DNA of 64,000 nt, from the NCBI GenBank assembly GCA_965261775.1, contig OZ253477.1, positions 1,364,001 through 1,428,000 of the forward strand, written 5' to 3'. Positions 8,954-18,114 of this stretch are shown in pieces (position 1 is the first letter of the stretch; each line of letters opens with the position of its first letter). Made by a program: the position numbers and the translations under genes. The stretch comes from G965261775 sp965261775 (lineage in GTDB: Bacteria > Pseudomonadota > Gammaproteobacteria > Eutrophobiales > Eutrophobiaceae). Below the pieces are notes generated by a model. That model was not told the origin of the DNA, did no database searches, and saw nothing but the letters and a program-made list of their open reading frames with translations.

Positions 8954-9133
8954 ATTTTTTCATTCTGGTTTATACTCCGCGCGGCGGTTATATTGGCAAG
9001 AGTGTTTTGTGGATTCCCCCCTCTTCACAGATATAACCCGGAAACAATGACTTACCGCATCGTCTTCATTGAACATGGCACCAAAGCGGGCAGTCTATTT
9101 TAATTTACAATTTTGACTATCAGGCAGGGATAC

Positions 9134-11224
9134 ATGACCGATTTATCAAAATACAGAAATATAGGCATTTTTGCTCACGTGGACGCTGGTAAAACCACGA
9201 CTTCCGAGCGCATATTGAAACTGACCGGTAAGATACACAAGACTGGTGAGGTACATGATGGTGAGGCCACCACCGATTTTATGGAGCAGGAGCAGGAACG
9301 CGGCATCACTATTCAGTCGGCGGCGACCAGTTGTTTCTGGAAAGAATACCGTCTGAACATCATTGACACTCCGGGACACGTTGATTTTACCATTGAAGTA
9401 TATCGCTCCCTGAAGGTGCTGGACGGCGGTGTTGGCGTCTTTTGTGGTTCCGGCGGCGTGGAACCTCAATCCGAAACTAATTGGCACTACGCGAATGATT
9501 CGGGCGTGGCACGCATCATATTCGTGAACAAGCTGGACCGCGTCGGCGCCGATTTCTATCGTGTTGTGGAACAGATCAAAGAGATACTGGGCGCCACCCC
9601 ACTGGTAATGGCGTTACCCATCGGGGTTGAGGACAGTTTTGTCGGCGCGGTTGATCTACTGACCCGCAAGGCGTGGATATGGGAAGACCCCAATGACGCG
9701 ACCAGTTATACCCTGAAGGAGCCACCGGCGGAGATGGCTGACACCATTGAAAAATGGAGGGAAAAGCTCATCGAGGCTGCCGTGGAACAAGACGATGACG
9801 CGATGGAAACATATCTGGACGGGAAAGAACCTGATATTGAGAAACTCAAGGCATGTATCCGCAAGGGCACAATCAATCTCAGCTTTTTCCCAACCTATTG
9901 CGGATCGGCTTTCAAAAATAAAGGGGTGCAGATGTTGCTGGACGCGGTAGTGGATTATCTGCCCGACCCGACTGAGGTTAAACCACAACCCGAGGTTGAT
10001 CTGGAGGGGGAGGAAACCGGCAAAATTGCCGTCGTCGATCCGGAAAAACCCCTGCGTGCTCTGGCGTTCAAAATCATGGATGATCGTTTCGGAGCACTGA
10101 CATTCATCCGAATTTATTCAGGCCGGATAAAAAAGGGCACTGTTGTTTTGAATACCTTCACCGGAAAGACCGAACGTATCGGGCGGCTTGTTGAAATGCA
10201 CGCAGATGAACGGATTGAACTGGATGAGGCACAGGCCGGTGATATTATTGCCGCCGTTGGTCTGAAGAACGTACAGACCGGCCATACCTTGTGTGACCCC
10301 GATAATCCGGCAACACTGGAGCCAATGGTTTTTCCAGACCCGGTGATCTCCATCGCCGTTTCCCCAAAGGACAAGGGTGCCTCGGAAAAACTCGGCATCG
10401 CACTGGGGAAAATGGTCAAGGAAGACCCTTCTTTTCGTGTGGAAACCGATGTGGATAGCGGCGAAATTCTGTTGAAAGGTATGGGTGAATTACATCTGGA
10501 TATCAAGGTGGATATTCTCAAGCGCACCCACGGCGTTGAGGTTGACGTGGGTAGCCCGCAGGTGGCCTATCGCGAGACTGTGACACAACACGTTAAAGAC
10601 ACCTACATCCACAAGAAACAGACGGGCGGTGCCGGTCAATTTGCGAGAGTGGACTATATTATTGAACCCACTGAGCCGGGGAGCGGTTTTGTCTTTGAAT
10701 CTACCGTCACCGGCGGGAATATTCCCAGAGAATTCTGGCCGGCGGTTGAAGGTGGTTTCAAAAAAAGCATGGAAAAAGGCGTACTGGCGGGTTATCCCTG
10801 TCTGGATTTCAGGGTCAATCTGTTTGATGGTGCCTTTCATGCCGTGGACTCGTCGGCGGTAGCGTTTGAACTCGCCGCCATGGCGGCTTACCGACAAACC
10901 ATGCCCAAGGCCGGGCCGCAATTAATGGAACCGATTATGAAGGTAGATGTTTTTTCGCCCGAAAAAAATGTGGGTGACGTTATCGGTGATTTGAACCGCC
11001 GCCGCGGTATCATCAAATCTCAGGAGGCCGGACTGGCGGGTGTGCGCATTAAGGCTGAAGCGCCGTTAAGCGAGATGTTCGGTTATATCGGTGCACTGCG
11101 CACGATGACTTCAGGCCGCGGTCAATTTTCAATGGAGTTTCTGCACTACAGCCATTGCCCGAAAAATGTCGCCGAAGAGATCATCGCGGCAACCGAAGCG
11201 CGCGAAAAAGAAAAGAGCAAGTAA
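9134..11224 (+). CDS. fusA2: Elongation factor G, second type (EF-G2)
   Basis: 696 residues from the ATG at 9134 (MTDLSKYRNIG), preceded by AGGCAGGG; a TTG-type extension to 9113 is unlikely. GTPase motifs: G1 AHVDAGKTT (14-22), G2 in ERGIT, G3 DTPGHVD, G4 NKLD. Domains II to V follow. The wording is that of the gammaproteobacterial EF-G2 (for example FWKEYRLNIIDTPGHVD, VFCGSGGVEPQSE, CGSAFKNKG, LSEMFGYIGALRTMTSGRGQ), not the str-operon EF-G. It stands alone without rpsL/rpsG/tuf. The role of EF-G2 relative to the main EF-G (translocation or specialised recycling) is not settled. Confidence 0.93.
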   Translation: MTDLSKYRNIGIFAHVDAGKTTTSERILKLTGKIHKTGEVHDGEATTDFMEQEQERGITIQSAATSCFWKEYRLNIIDTPGHVDFTIEVYRSLKVLDGGVGVFCGSGGVEPQSETNWHYANDSGVARIIFVNKLDRVGADFYRVVEQIKEILGATPLVMALPIGVEDSFVGAVDLLTRKAWIWEDPNDATSYTLKEPPAEMADTIEKWREKLIEAAVEQDDDAMETYLDGKEPDIEKLKACIRKGTINLSFFPTYCGSAFKNKGVQMLLDAVVDYLPDPTEVKPQPEVDLEGEETGKIAVVDPEKPLRALAFKIMDDRFGALTFIRIYSGRIKKGTVVLNTFTGKTERIGRLVEMHADERIELDEAQAGDIIAAVGLKNVQTGHTLCDPDNPATLEPMVFPDPVISIAVSPKDKGASEKLGIALGKMVKEDPSFRVETDVDSGEILLKGMGELHLDIKVDILKRTHGVEVDVGSPQVAYRETVTQHVKDTYIHKKQTGGAGQFARVDYIIEPTEPGSGFVFESTVTGGNIPREFWPAVEGGFKKSMEKGVLAGYPCLDFRVNLFDGAFHAVDSSAVAFELAAMAAYRQTMPKAGPQLMEPIMKVDVFSPEKNVGDVIGDLNRRRGIIKSQEAGLAGVRIKAEAPLSEMFGYIGALRTMTSGRGQFSMEFLHYSHCPKNVAEEIIAATEAREKEKSK

Positions 11225-11684
11225 TTCGCAGGTTGTGCGGATTGCCGTGATGAGGGGATTCCGTGCTGATATTCAGACTCTGAAAGCGTTGATGATCACG
11301 GCCTGGAGGGCCGACTACGCGATAATCGGTTTCCTTTCCGGCGATTTCGTCGGAGACGATATATGCTTCGCGGGTGTCTGATCGCTGTTCAACTCGTCAG
11401 GAGACGGACGCAACAGGGAAAAGACGGCTGATGGATTGTTCCCGCCGCCAGAGGGGAAGACTTTTCCAGCGCGGAAACCAGTCTGTTTCTGCATACTTGC
11501 TCTCGCCTGGCTTATTGCGAGGGAACCTTGGCGTCGTTCACGATAGCGGGTTTCGTATCAGCGGCTTTTCATGGCGTGACAACTCGCCGGGCGGCAGTCG
11601 GGTGTCTCTGTAGCGAATACAGCAACACAGCCTTGCCGTCTGAACAAGTATGAATTTGGTATCTTTCGCAGCGGGAGTGGATGG
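11225..11684. other. 460-bp gap without a supported gene
   Basis: Short open frames exist on the plus strand (for example 11374-11613) but none has a ribosome binding site or a recognisable product. No tRNA-like cloverleaf or clear terminator was seen. It may be a decayed gene or the 3' region of the EF-G2 transcript. Confidence 0.5.
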
Positions 11685-12455
11685 TTATTCCGGCCTTACC
11701 CAGTTTATTTCAACGGCGCTGTCTTTACCCAAAACGACCTTTTTCAGACTTTTCGGTTGTACAGCCTTATCTTTGCTTAGTGCCCTCCTGCCGGCCATGA
11801 TCTCGGCCTTTTCTTGTGGAAACAGGGGGGACTGTTCCGGCGCGGAAAAACCGCCCGGATAAATGGGTAGATTTGTTATGCGGTCGTATTTGTCGGTGGC
11901 GCCTACAGTGTGTAATAGCTCATGAGCGATGATGATATTATTCTCTCCCCGCATGTTTTTACTGGCAAAGGCGTTGACGATGCCGATCAATCCTTTCTGC
12001 AAACCCAGTGAGTGCTCAAGTACCGATATTTGCGCCGGATCGAAGTATTGTACGAAAACCCGTATATCTTCAGGATAATGATAGTCATCGTGTTTCCAGA
12101 CCCAGTAACGCAGTTTGAGGCTCCATATTATCGTGGACAGGGTTGACCTCGAGGAGGGCGGCTTCGGCGGGTGAGCATCAAGCTCACCGGCCAGACTGAT
12201 ATCAACAGGTTTTTTGAGCACCAGCCGGTAGCGTTTTGCCTCTCGTTCAAAAAACGCCTCTATATCATCAAAATCTGATTCTCGCAGGCTGTTGATGTAG
12301 TGACGGCTGATTGTACTGCCATCCCCGTTAATAAGGTAGATGACTATATTAAGCGGCTTATCCCAGTCGGTTGTGCTTGTCTTCGATAACCAGGCGCTCA
12401 CGGCAACCATCAGCAGAATATAGAGCAGTATGGCTATTCTGATTTTTTTCCACAT
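11685..12455 (-). CDS. Membrane-anchored metzincin-like metalloprotease
   Basis: 256 residues. One N-terminal membrane helix (about 5-22) leaves the rest outside the cytoplasm. The zinc motif HELLHTVGATD lies at residues 178-188, that is HExxHxxGxxD, the metzincin form with Asp as third ligand, and a methionine in EIMAG (near 220) is well placed as the Met-turn. The N-terminal region (NIVIYLINGDGSTISRHYIN) is a mixed alpha/beta prodomain-like part. I do not recognise a named family. The gene sits 18 bp downstream of the M17 aminopeptidase gene and in the same direction, so the two peptidases may be co-transcribed. Confidence 0.75.
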   Translation of the reverse strand: MWKKIRIAILLYILLMVAVSAWLSKTSTTDWDKPLNIVIYLINGDGSTISRHYINSLRESDFDDIEAFFEREAKRYRLVLKKPVDISLAGELDAHPPKPPSSRSTLSTIIWSLKLRYWVWKHDDYHYPEDIRVFVQYFDPAQISVLEHSLGLQKGLIGIVNAFASKNMRGENNIIIAHELLHTVGATDKYDRITNLPIYPGGFSAPEQSPLFPQEKAEIMAGRRALSKDKAVQPKSLKKVVLGKDSAVEINWVRPE

Positions 12456-12472
12456 GATTTTTCCACATGTGG
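12453..12472. repeat. 13-bp duplication of a gene start with palindrome CCACATGTGG
   Basis: On the minus strand the sequence ATGTGGAAAAATC occurs at 12468 and again, with an extended A run, at 12455, where it is the true start of the protease gene. The upstream copy is out of frame. The perfect palindrome CCACATGTGG lies at 12463-12472. The whole 18-bp gap between the aminopeptidase stop and the protease start is made of this duplication. Confidence 0.7.
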
Positions 12473-12473
12473 G

Positions 12474-13946
12474 TTACTGTTTCAGGTATTTCCCGATCAA
12501 CAGATTCACCGCGTAGCGTACGCCGAAACCGGTCGTGTCGCCGGGGATATGCGCCAACCCCCCTTTGCGGTTACTGCCGGACAAATCCAGATGAATCCAG
12601 GGGATATCGTCTTTTATGAAACGCCGTAAAAAACAGGCTGCCAGAATATGGTCGACACCGCCGTCCTGAGAACATTGTTTGATATCGGCAATGTTGCTTT
12701 TCAGCATATCATTGAAGTCCTCGTCCAGCGGAAACGGCCAAACGCGCTCGCCTGAGTCCTCTCCAGCTTTTATCAAGTCTGGCCAGTAATCCGAACGATT
12801 GGTAAATATGCCGCTGTAAGCTGTGCCGATAGCGTACAGACAGGCCCCCGTCAGAGTGGCAAAATCAATGATCAATGATGGTTTTTCCTTTGTCGCCAGA
12901 GCCAGCGTATCGGACAAAACCATACGTCCTTCTGCGTCGGTATGTACGACCTCAATCGTGGTACCGTCACAGGCCGTTACCACATCATTGGGTTTATAGG
13001 CATCAGGACCGATGTGATTCATAGCCAGTGCCATCCAGCATTCAAGCGGACGCTTGAAATTCAATCTCGACAAAGCCAGTAATGTGCCCAGCGCAACGGC
13101 GCTGCCCTGCATGTCTTCGTGCATGCCGAACATATGCCTGGCGGTTTTCAGATTGGTACCGCCGGTATCGTAGCAAATTCCCTTGCCAGCCAGAAACAGC
13201 TTTTTACCCGTAGCCTTCTTTGGCGCATAACGTAACCGTATAATGCCGGCATCGGGATTCGGGCTACCCTGCGCCACGGCAAGAAAGGCACCGGCTTTTT
13301 TCTTTTTCAGCACCGCTTCATCATAAAAATCGAATTTCCATTTATGCTCCTTTGCCAACCGCCGTACGCGCCTGGCATAGTCGGTCGGTGTCAGCTTATT
13401 GGGCGGCAAGGCGCTGAGGTAACGCGCCAGGGCGTTTCCTTCCGCAATAGCAAAACTCTGCTTAAAACCATGACGTATGGAAACGCCGAACAGGGATAAT
13501 GTCTTCAGACGAGCGGTGGGCTGTTTATCACGCCCGAACTTCGGCAGGGTCGCCGAAGCCGCCAGTGCGGCACTGATCAACGCCTCGGCGATACGTTCGG
13601 CGGTGTCGGCACCAAAACCGCAAACCAGCAGGCCAACCCGGGCGGGATTGGCGTCGGCATGCGCCGCGAAAAGTTTTCGGGACAGCGTCAGTAACGCAAA
13701 AGAGCTGATATCAGGCGCTATCGCGGCACAGGCAACGTGGCTTGAGGAGGCGTTCGGTAGATCAAGCACAACCGGTGAGCTGTCTGCTCCCTTCCGTCCG
13801 AGCTGTTCACGGCGGCTTGTCAGACGTTCATAATAAGGCAAGGCGTGCCTTTTCACTGGATACGAAAAAACTATTAACCAGTGGCCAATGGAATCACAGT
13901 CTTTCTTACCGGGCAATGCCGCCTGTTGTTGTAATTTGATGTTCAC
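12474..13946 (-). CDS. Leucyl aminopeptidase family protein (M17)
   Basis: 490 residues. The two-metal M17 catalytic domain is complete in the C-terminal half: GKGICYDTGG (metal-binding Lys and Asp), MHEDMQGSA (Asp) and VVHTDAEGRMVLSD (Asp, Glu and the catalytic Arg). The N-terminal macro-like domain is less conserved, typical of the PepB-like branch rather than classical PepA. It should be a cytoplasmic hexameric exopeptidase removing N-terminal residues. PepA also binds DNA in some bacteria, but no feature here tests that. Confidence 0.92.
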   Translation of the reverse strand: MNIKLQQQAALPGKKDCDSIGHWLIVFSYPVKRHALPYYERLTSRREQLGRKGADSSPVVLDLPNASSSHVACAAIAPDISSFALLTLSRKLFAAHADANPARVGLLVCGFGADTAERIAEALISAALAASATLPKFGRDKQPTARLKTLSLFGVSIRHGFKQSFAIAEGNALARYLSALPPNKLTPTDYARRVRRLAKEHKWKFDFYDEAVLKKKKAGAFLAVAQGSPNPDAGIIRLRYAPKKATGKKLFLAGKGICYDTGGTNLKTARHMFGMHEDMQGSAVALGTLLALSRLNFKRPLECWMALAMNHIGPDAYKPNDVVTACDGTTIEVVHTDAEGRMVLSDTLALATKEKPSLIIDFATLTGACLYAIGTAYSGIFTNRSDYWPDLIKAGEDSGERVWPFPLDEDFNDMLKSNIADIKQCSQDGGVDHILAACFLRRFIKDDIPWIHLDLSGSNRKGGLAHIPGDTTGFGVRYAVNLLIGKYLKQ

Positions 13947-14087
13947 TATCCTGGCGGATCTTCATGATTATTATGCACAGGTGTAATATGCCTGTTCAGT
14001 GATTTTAATACAATAGATGATTGTAATCTTGAGGGAGTTAGCCGAATGTGGAATAACGGGATTGATGAAACAGCCGGTTTATACCTG

Positions 14088-15482
14088 CTACCCATCATTT
14101 TCTTTCCGTTTTCCCCTGCTCATGGAAAAATATAAGCCGGGCAGACATAACAACGCGGCAATGGTGAAGACAGTGCGAATTGCCTGTTCCAGTGCCGGGT
14201 AATTTTCCTGTGTAATCTGAACGGAGCCTATGGTGATGGCAAAGATAATGGTTACCAGCACTATGCTGCTCATCTGACCGATGATACGCATTGTGGCAAT
14301 TATCCCGTTTGCGCTTCCGTAAAAACGCTTTTCAACCGATCCCATAATGACATTGACATTGGGCGAGGAAAACAGGCTGAAACCAAAACCGGTGGTCACC
14401 AGCGCGGCAATTAAATAACGCAGGTCCAATTCGGTACCCAGATTGGCAAGTAATAACAAACCCACCGCGCTAATAGCCATCCCTGCGGTAGTGATCCAGC
14501 GCGGCTCGAATTTATCGGACAGGCGCCCCGCCAGCGGCGAAAACAACGCCATCGTCAGGGGTTGGGACATCATGACAAACCCGGTTATCGTTGCGGAAAG
14601 CCCTTGCAGATATTGCAGGTACAGGCTGACCTGGATGACATTGGCGAACGTGGCTGTGTAGATAATCAGCGAGGCCAGGCATGAAAAGGTAAATGTCCGG
14701 TTTGTCAGAAACAAGGTGACTTCAAAAACAGGGTGCTTGTGAGTGTTCTCGTATAAAAAGAAAAGGATAAAGCTCAAAACTGAAACGGACAGCAATATAA
14801 TACCGGACAATTCTGGTAACCTGGAGACGCCTATACACACTACAAGGATGGAAAAAACGTAGAGCAAAGACCCTAAAGAGTCGAAACGTCCCCTTTCCTC
14901 GGCCAGCCATTCATCTTTTACATAATAGATTCCGACGAATAATACGATCAGTGCCAACGGAATATGCACCAGGAAAGCAGCACGCCAACCAAAGGCATCA
15001 ATGACGCTACCGCCTAGTATGGGCCCGACAGTCAAACCCAGATAGACCATTGAAACCGTCATGCCGATGACCCGACCGCGCTTCGACGGTGAGAAGACAG
15101 AAGAAACAATGGACACCTGTGTGGCATATAACATGGCCGCGCTCATTCCCTGCAGAAAACGTGCAAAGATCAACATCAGACTGTTTACCGAAAAAGCGGC
15201 GATCAGGGAAGTAACCACAACACATGAAGTTCCGATAAGGAAAAGGCGTTTTCTACCGAACATATCGGCGATACGACCAAAGATCAGCACAAACATGGCG
15301 CTTGCCATGAGGTATGCCATTGGAACCCAGTTCAATAACACCGCATTCATTGACAACGCACTGGCAATGGTCGGCAGGGCAACATTCACTGCGGATAACA
15401 TCAATGGCGTCGCAAACGCGTTAAGCATTACCATTGCCATGGTAATGCGTTGCTGCGCTTTCGTCTGGGTCTTCGGCATCAA
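14088..15482 (-). CDS. MFS drug/metabolite exporter, DHA2-like
   Basis: 464 residues with about 14 hydrophobic helices. Motif A-like sequence GRIADMFGRKRLF lies between helices 2 and 3, and the motif C region GLTVGPILGG is in helix 5, which marks a proton-coupled antiporter of the DHA2 (EmrB/QacA) branch. The early WVPMAYLMASAMFV is also typical of that branch. It is not next to an EmrA-like membrane fusion gene, so it may act alone in the inner membrane. Substrate unknown. Confidence 0.9.
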   Translation of the reverse strand: MMPKTQTKAQQRITMAMVMLNAFATPLMLSAVNVALPTIASALSMNAVLLNWVPMAYLMASAMFVLIFGRIADMFGRKRLFLIGTSCVVVTSLIAAFSVNSLMLIFARFLQGMSAAMLYATQVSIVSSVFSPSKRGRVIGMTVSMVYLGLTVGPILGGSVIDAFGWRAAFLVHIPLALIVLFVGIYYVKDEWLAEERGRFDSLGSLLYVFSILVVCIGVSRLPELSGIILLSVSVLSFILFFLYENTHKHPVFEVTLFLTNRTFTFSCLASLIIYTATFANVIQVSLYLQYLQGLSATITGFVMMSQPLTMALFSPLAGRLSDKFEPRWITTAGMAISAVGLLLLANLGTELDLRYLIAALVTTGFGFSLFSSPNVNVIMGSVEKRFYGSANGIIATMRIIGQMSSIVLVTIIFAITIGSVQITQENYPALEQAIRTVFTIAALLCLPGLYFSMSRGKRKENDG

Positions 15483-15680
15483 GCGAACATCTCACCCGGC
15501 TATTTCGTAAGGGCAAATTTGATTATTAAATTCATCTTTGCCATGACAGTTTGTTCTGTTTCATGTTATGCGTTTTTTATGTGTTGTCGGTGTCAGGCGA
15601 ATGCTTCGGTAGTTGCTCACTGGACCTTTCGGGGCGAAATTGCACGAGCTTTTTACCCCATGCTTTTATTCGTGACAATA

Positions 15681-15709
15681 AAAAACCCTGAATAAATTCA
15701 GGGTTTTTT
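15681..15709. terminator. Bidirectional rho-independent terminator
   Basis: AAAAACCCTGAAT, a 3-base loop, and ATTCAGGGTTTTT form a 13-bp stem with A-tract and T-tract on either side. It sits 24 bp downstream of the Lpp-like lipoprotein stop (minus strand). It can work in either direction. Confidence 0.85.
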
Positions 15710-15732
15710 ATCCGAAGAATAAAAAATGTCGC

Positions 15733-16014
15733 TTACTTCAGCATTGCTTTTTCAAACATGCGGTCCAGTTGGACTGAATTGTCGTTGCAGCAAGCTAACG
15801 CCGATTCAACGCCGGATTGTGCCTGAGAGGCATTGTAAGACGCTTCATTGGCAGTGGTGGAAGCAGTCTGTGCCAGATTATAAGCTTCCGTTGCTTTCTC
15901 CATTGCAGATTGAGCCAGCCTGTGGGTTTCTTTCATCTTTGCCATATCTGCACATGCACCAAGCATTGCAAATGAAAATAAGAGCGTGATAGTTTTAATC
16001 GTTTTATTTCGCAT
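15733..16014 (-). CDS. Lpp-like small alanine-zipper lipoprotein
   Basis: 93 residues from the ATG at 16014, which has a strong ribosome binding site (GGGAGAAA). A signal peptide ends in the lipobox LGAC (Cys at residue 21). The mature part is a helix with regular Ala spacing (AQSAMEKATEAYNLAQTAST), as in Lpp-type trimeric coiled coils. The end is RMFEKAMLK, finishing in lysine as Lpp does, the residue through which Lpp can be linked to peptidoglycan. It probably tethers or decorates the outer membrane. A strong terminator follows it. Confidence 0.85.
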   Translation of the reverse strand: MRNKTIKTITLLFSFAMLGACADMAKMKETHRLAQSAMEKATEAYNLAQTASTTANEASYNASQAQSGVESALACCNDNSVQLDRMFEKAMLK

Positions 16015-16218
16015 AATTAATTTCTCCCAATAACATACGTTGAGGACATCCCCATCTGTTAAAATTATTATAGCCCCATACAATGACTAATTTTCAGTAA
16101 TTAATCAATCCCAAAATTATATACATTTTGTGTATCTGGTGCATTAATTTTTTTCAGTTTAATCAATTTGAAATTACGCGTGTGCGAGCGATTCCCTGGC
16201 CAAGTTTTGCCCATTTGA

Positions 16219-16593
16219 TCACCGACTGAAGGTCTGCCGGGATGTTTTCATGCGTTTATCGTGATGTTCAAAGGTAAAATTTGTCAACGCATTTTCCAGA
16301 GAGGACATCGGATTATTTTCGCAATATTCCCTTAGCCACTCTAGGACCCCGTTTTCATCCTTCCTGCCCGAAATATTATAGGTTTCTGCGGTAAATATAT
16401 TGTAGGCGGTCAAAAAACCCTTAATGTAGCTTTTGAAATTTTTGCTGCCATCTTCTTCGGCCATGCTTTTGTTGTACCCAAAGCAGGATTTTTTACCCAC
16501 ACCCCATACGGCATAATTTCCAGAGCTGTCAATGGCATGTGCCATTGCCGGAAAAAACAACAAGATAATACTTAACCTGACTAATCGCTTCAT
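16219..16593 (-). CDS. Small secreted protein, HdeA/Rap1a-like
   Basis: 124 residues. A clear signal peptide (RLSIILLFFPAMAHA) and a good ribosome binding site (GAGGAA). The mature protein has two cysteines (about 38 and 90) that could form one disulfide, and the pattern SYIKGFLTAYNIFTAET...WLREYCENNP...LENALTNF, reminiscent of the small helical HdeA/Rap1a-type periplasmic proteins found in many proteobacteria. That relation is a guess from pattern. Probably periplasmic; function unknown. Confidence 0.7.
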   Translation of the reverse strand: MKRLVRLSIILLFFPAMAHAIDSSGNYAVWGVGKKSCFGYNKSMAEEDGSKNFKSYIKGFLTAYNIFTAETYNISGRKDENGVLEWLREYCENNPMSSLENALTNFTFEHHDKRMKTSRQTFSR

Positions 16594-16630
16594 ATTAAAA
16601 ATTCCTCAATTAATGTTGCTCGCGGCAAGG

Positions 16631-17206
16631 CTATATGCTTTTAGAAAAGCGTCTGTGTTTGTCTGAAAATCGGCTTTTCAAAAATTCCATCTGGTCAGCC
16701 AGGATGCGCCGATTTGACAAGGCGAGGTATTCAGCCCAGTTAGGAACATAAGGTATGGCCAACAGCGACATATTGGCTTCTTCGGGTCTACGGCTACCTT
16801 TTTGGGTATTACAGTGACGGCAGGCCGTGACAACATTAGACCATTTATCTTTTCCCCCTTTAGACAGGGGAATGACGTGGTCTCTAGTCAGAGCGCTGTT
16901 GTTAAATTTTTTACCACAGTAGATGCACAGGTAAGCGTCGCGCAGGAACAGTTCCCGATTGGTCAGGGGTGGGGTAGCGCGTTTATTATGCTTGTAGAAT
17001 GTGGAACGCTTTACGGCAATAATGGAATTGATTTTGATATTGGAGCGCTTTCCGGTCATGCGGCTGATACCGCCGTATAAGGTGAATACATTGTTGCCGG
17101 TGGTCCAGGCAATTAATTTGCGGCTGTATAAATTGACTGCATCCTGCCACGGTATCCATCGGACCGGCGCACCTGCAACATCAAGATGTAATATTAATGG
17201 TGTCAT
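16631..17206 (-). CDS. HNH endonuclease
   Basis: 191 residues from the ATG at 17206 (MTPLILHLDVAG). The N-terminal region with RWIPWQDAVNLYSRKLIAW is typical of stand-alone HNH proteins. The nuclease core is CIYCGKKF...LTRDHVIPLSKGGKDKWSNVVTACRHCN, with two CxxC zinc pairs and the His-Asn-His residues in place. The open frame extends to 17365 but the extra 53 residues do not look like the family. It is not next to a methyltransferase, phage or restriction gene, so it appears to be a solitary chromosomal HNH protein. Confidence 0.88.
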   Translation of the reverse strand: MTPLILHLDVAGAPVRWIPWQDAVNLYSRKLIAWTTGNNVFTLYGGISRMTGKRSNIKINSIIAVKRSTFYKHNKRATPPLTNRELFLRDAYLCIYCGKKFNNSALTRDHVIPLSKGGKDKWSNVVTACRHCNTQKGSRRPEEANMSLLAIPYVPNWAEYLALSNRRILADQMEFLKSRFSDKHRRFSKSI

Positions 17207-17598
17207 ATCGTTTCGACATTGAAAACAATTTAACCCAAATAACTCATGAAGGACTTCAATCCAGCACTTGCTGGTGAAGCCGCTTGTGTAATCTACAGTT
17301 CGGCAAGTCCGCCCGCCCACCGAGAGCGTATTAACGTCGCTATATGCTTTCGGGCCTGTGTGCAATATGTGGCAACAACAAGCGCTGAACAGGACAAACT
17401 GCCGTGGTAACGATTCCTATTCTAATAATAATTACCTGAAATTAACAATTTAAATAATAAAACCCGCTTTTATCAAACTATTCAGGTCAAGGGTGAGCCC
17501 GGCTTTCTATGCGAATATTGTGAATGAAATCAAGTGCCCGATGAAAAGATTTGCAAAAAACTTATCCGCAGATTATGCGTATTTTCGCGGATGACGGG
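17207..17598. other. Gap upstream of the HNH gene
   Basis: About 390 bp. The 5' extension of the HNH reading frame covers its left part; otherwise it is AT-rich with no supported gene, RNA or clear hairpin. It must hold the HNH promoter. Confidence 0.45.
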
Positions 17599-17898
17599 CT
17601 AAGGAACGAGATAGCGATCTTTTGCTACCAGTGCGCCCCTTCTATCAAAATGCAATTCGGTGATCCACTTATTCCTGCTTGTTTGCTCGGGAATATAAAA
17701 CCACGTCCGGTTTAATACGATGTGATGAAAATCGGTATTGACCGTTTCATGGTCAGCCGGACCCAGTCGATATAATATTTCTGCTTCGGACATCCCGTTT
17801 CTGAGCAAATTATAGTCACGCATATCAATTGCATCAGCAAAGGCGTAGGTACCGTAGAGCGAAACGATCAGGAGAATGAGTTTTTTTATAGTCTGCAT
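17599..17898 (-). CDS. Small secreted BamE/SmpA-like protein
   Basis: 99 residues from the ATG at 17898, chosen because it gives an immediate signal peptide (KKLILLIVSLYGTYAFA). The mature part has LLRNGMSEAEILYRLGPADHET followed by WFYIP and ITELHFDRRGALV, the pattern of the small alpha/beta SmpA/OmlA (BamE-like) domain: a helix after G-M, then strands. There is no lipobox, so it would be soluble in the periplasm, unlike true BamE. Function unknown. Confidence 0.7.
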   Translation of the reverse strand: MQTIKKLILLIVSLYGTYAFADAIDMRDYNLLRNGMSEAEILYRLGPADHETVNTDFHHIVLNRTWFYIPEQTSRNKWITELHFDRRGALVAKDRYLVP

Positions 17899-17935
17899 GT
17901 TAATAACATCAAAGTGACATGCTTCATGAGATATG

Positions 17936-18082
17936 TCAATAAAGCACAGGTTCCCCATACTGCGAAAAAAGGTCCATGCTTCTGATGCGGTCGTTCAAAC
18001 CAACGGGGCGACCATCATACTTGATACCTGCCATTTTCCGGGCGTTTTTATCTTTAGCAGATAATCCCGGATTGAAGCACAC
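17936..18082 (-). CDS. Possible 48-residue ORF
   Basis: A GTG-initiated frame with peptide-like composition (contains AKDKNARKMAGIKYDGRP). It lies between folE2 and the BamE-like gene on the same strand. No ribosome binding site is evident and I recognise no family. It could be a remnant. Confidence 0.2.
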   Translation of the reverse strand: MCFNPGLSAKDKNARKMAGIKYDGRPVGLNDRIRSMDLFSQYGEPVLY

Positions 18083-18114
18083 TTACCTAAATCGCCGGCA
18101 ACAGCTTGTCCGCT

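Noticed and set aside
11166..11381. 71-codon frame overlapping the end of EF-G2
   Set aside because: Starts inside the EF-G2 gene in another frame with no support.
11374..11613. 79-codon frame in the gap after EF-G2
   Set aside because: No ribosome binding site or family; composition not protein-like.
17206..17365. N-terminal extension of the HNH protein
   Set aside because: The 53 added residues do not resemble the family and the internal ATG starts exactly where the HNH proteins usually begin.
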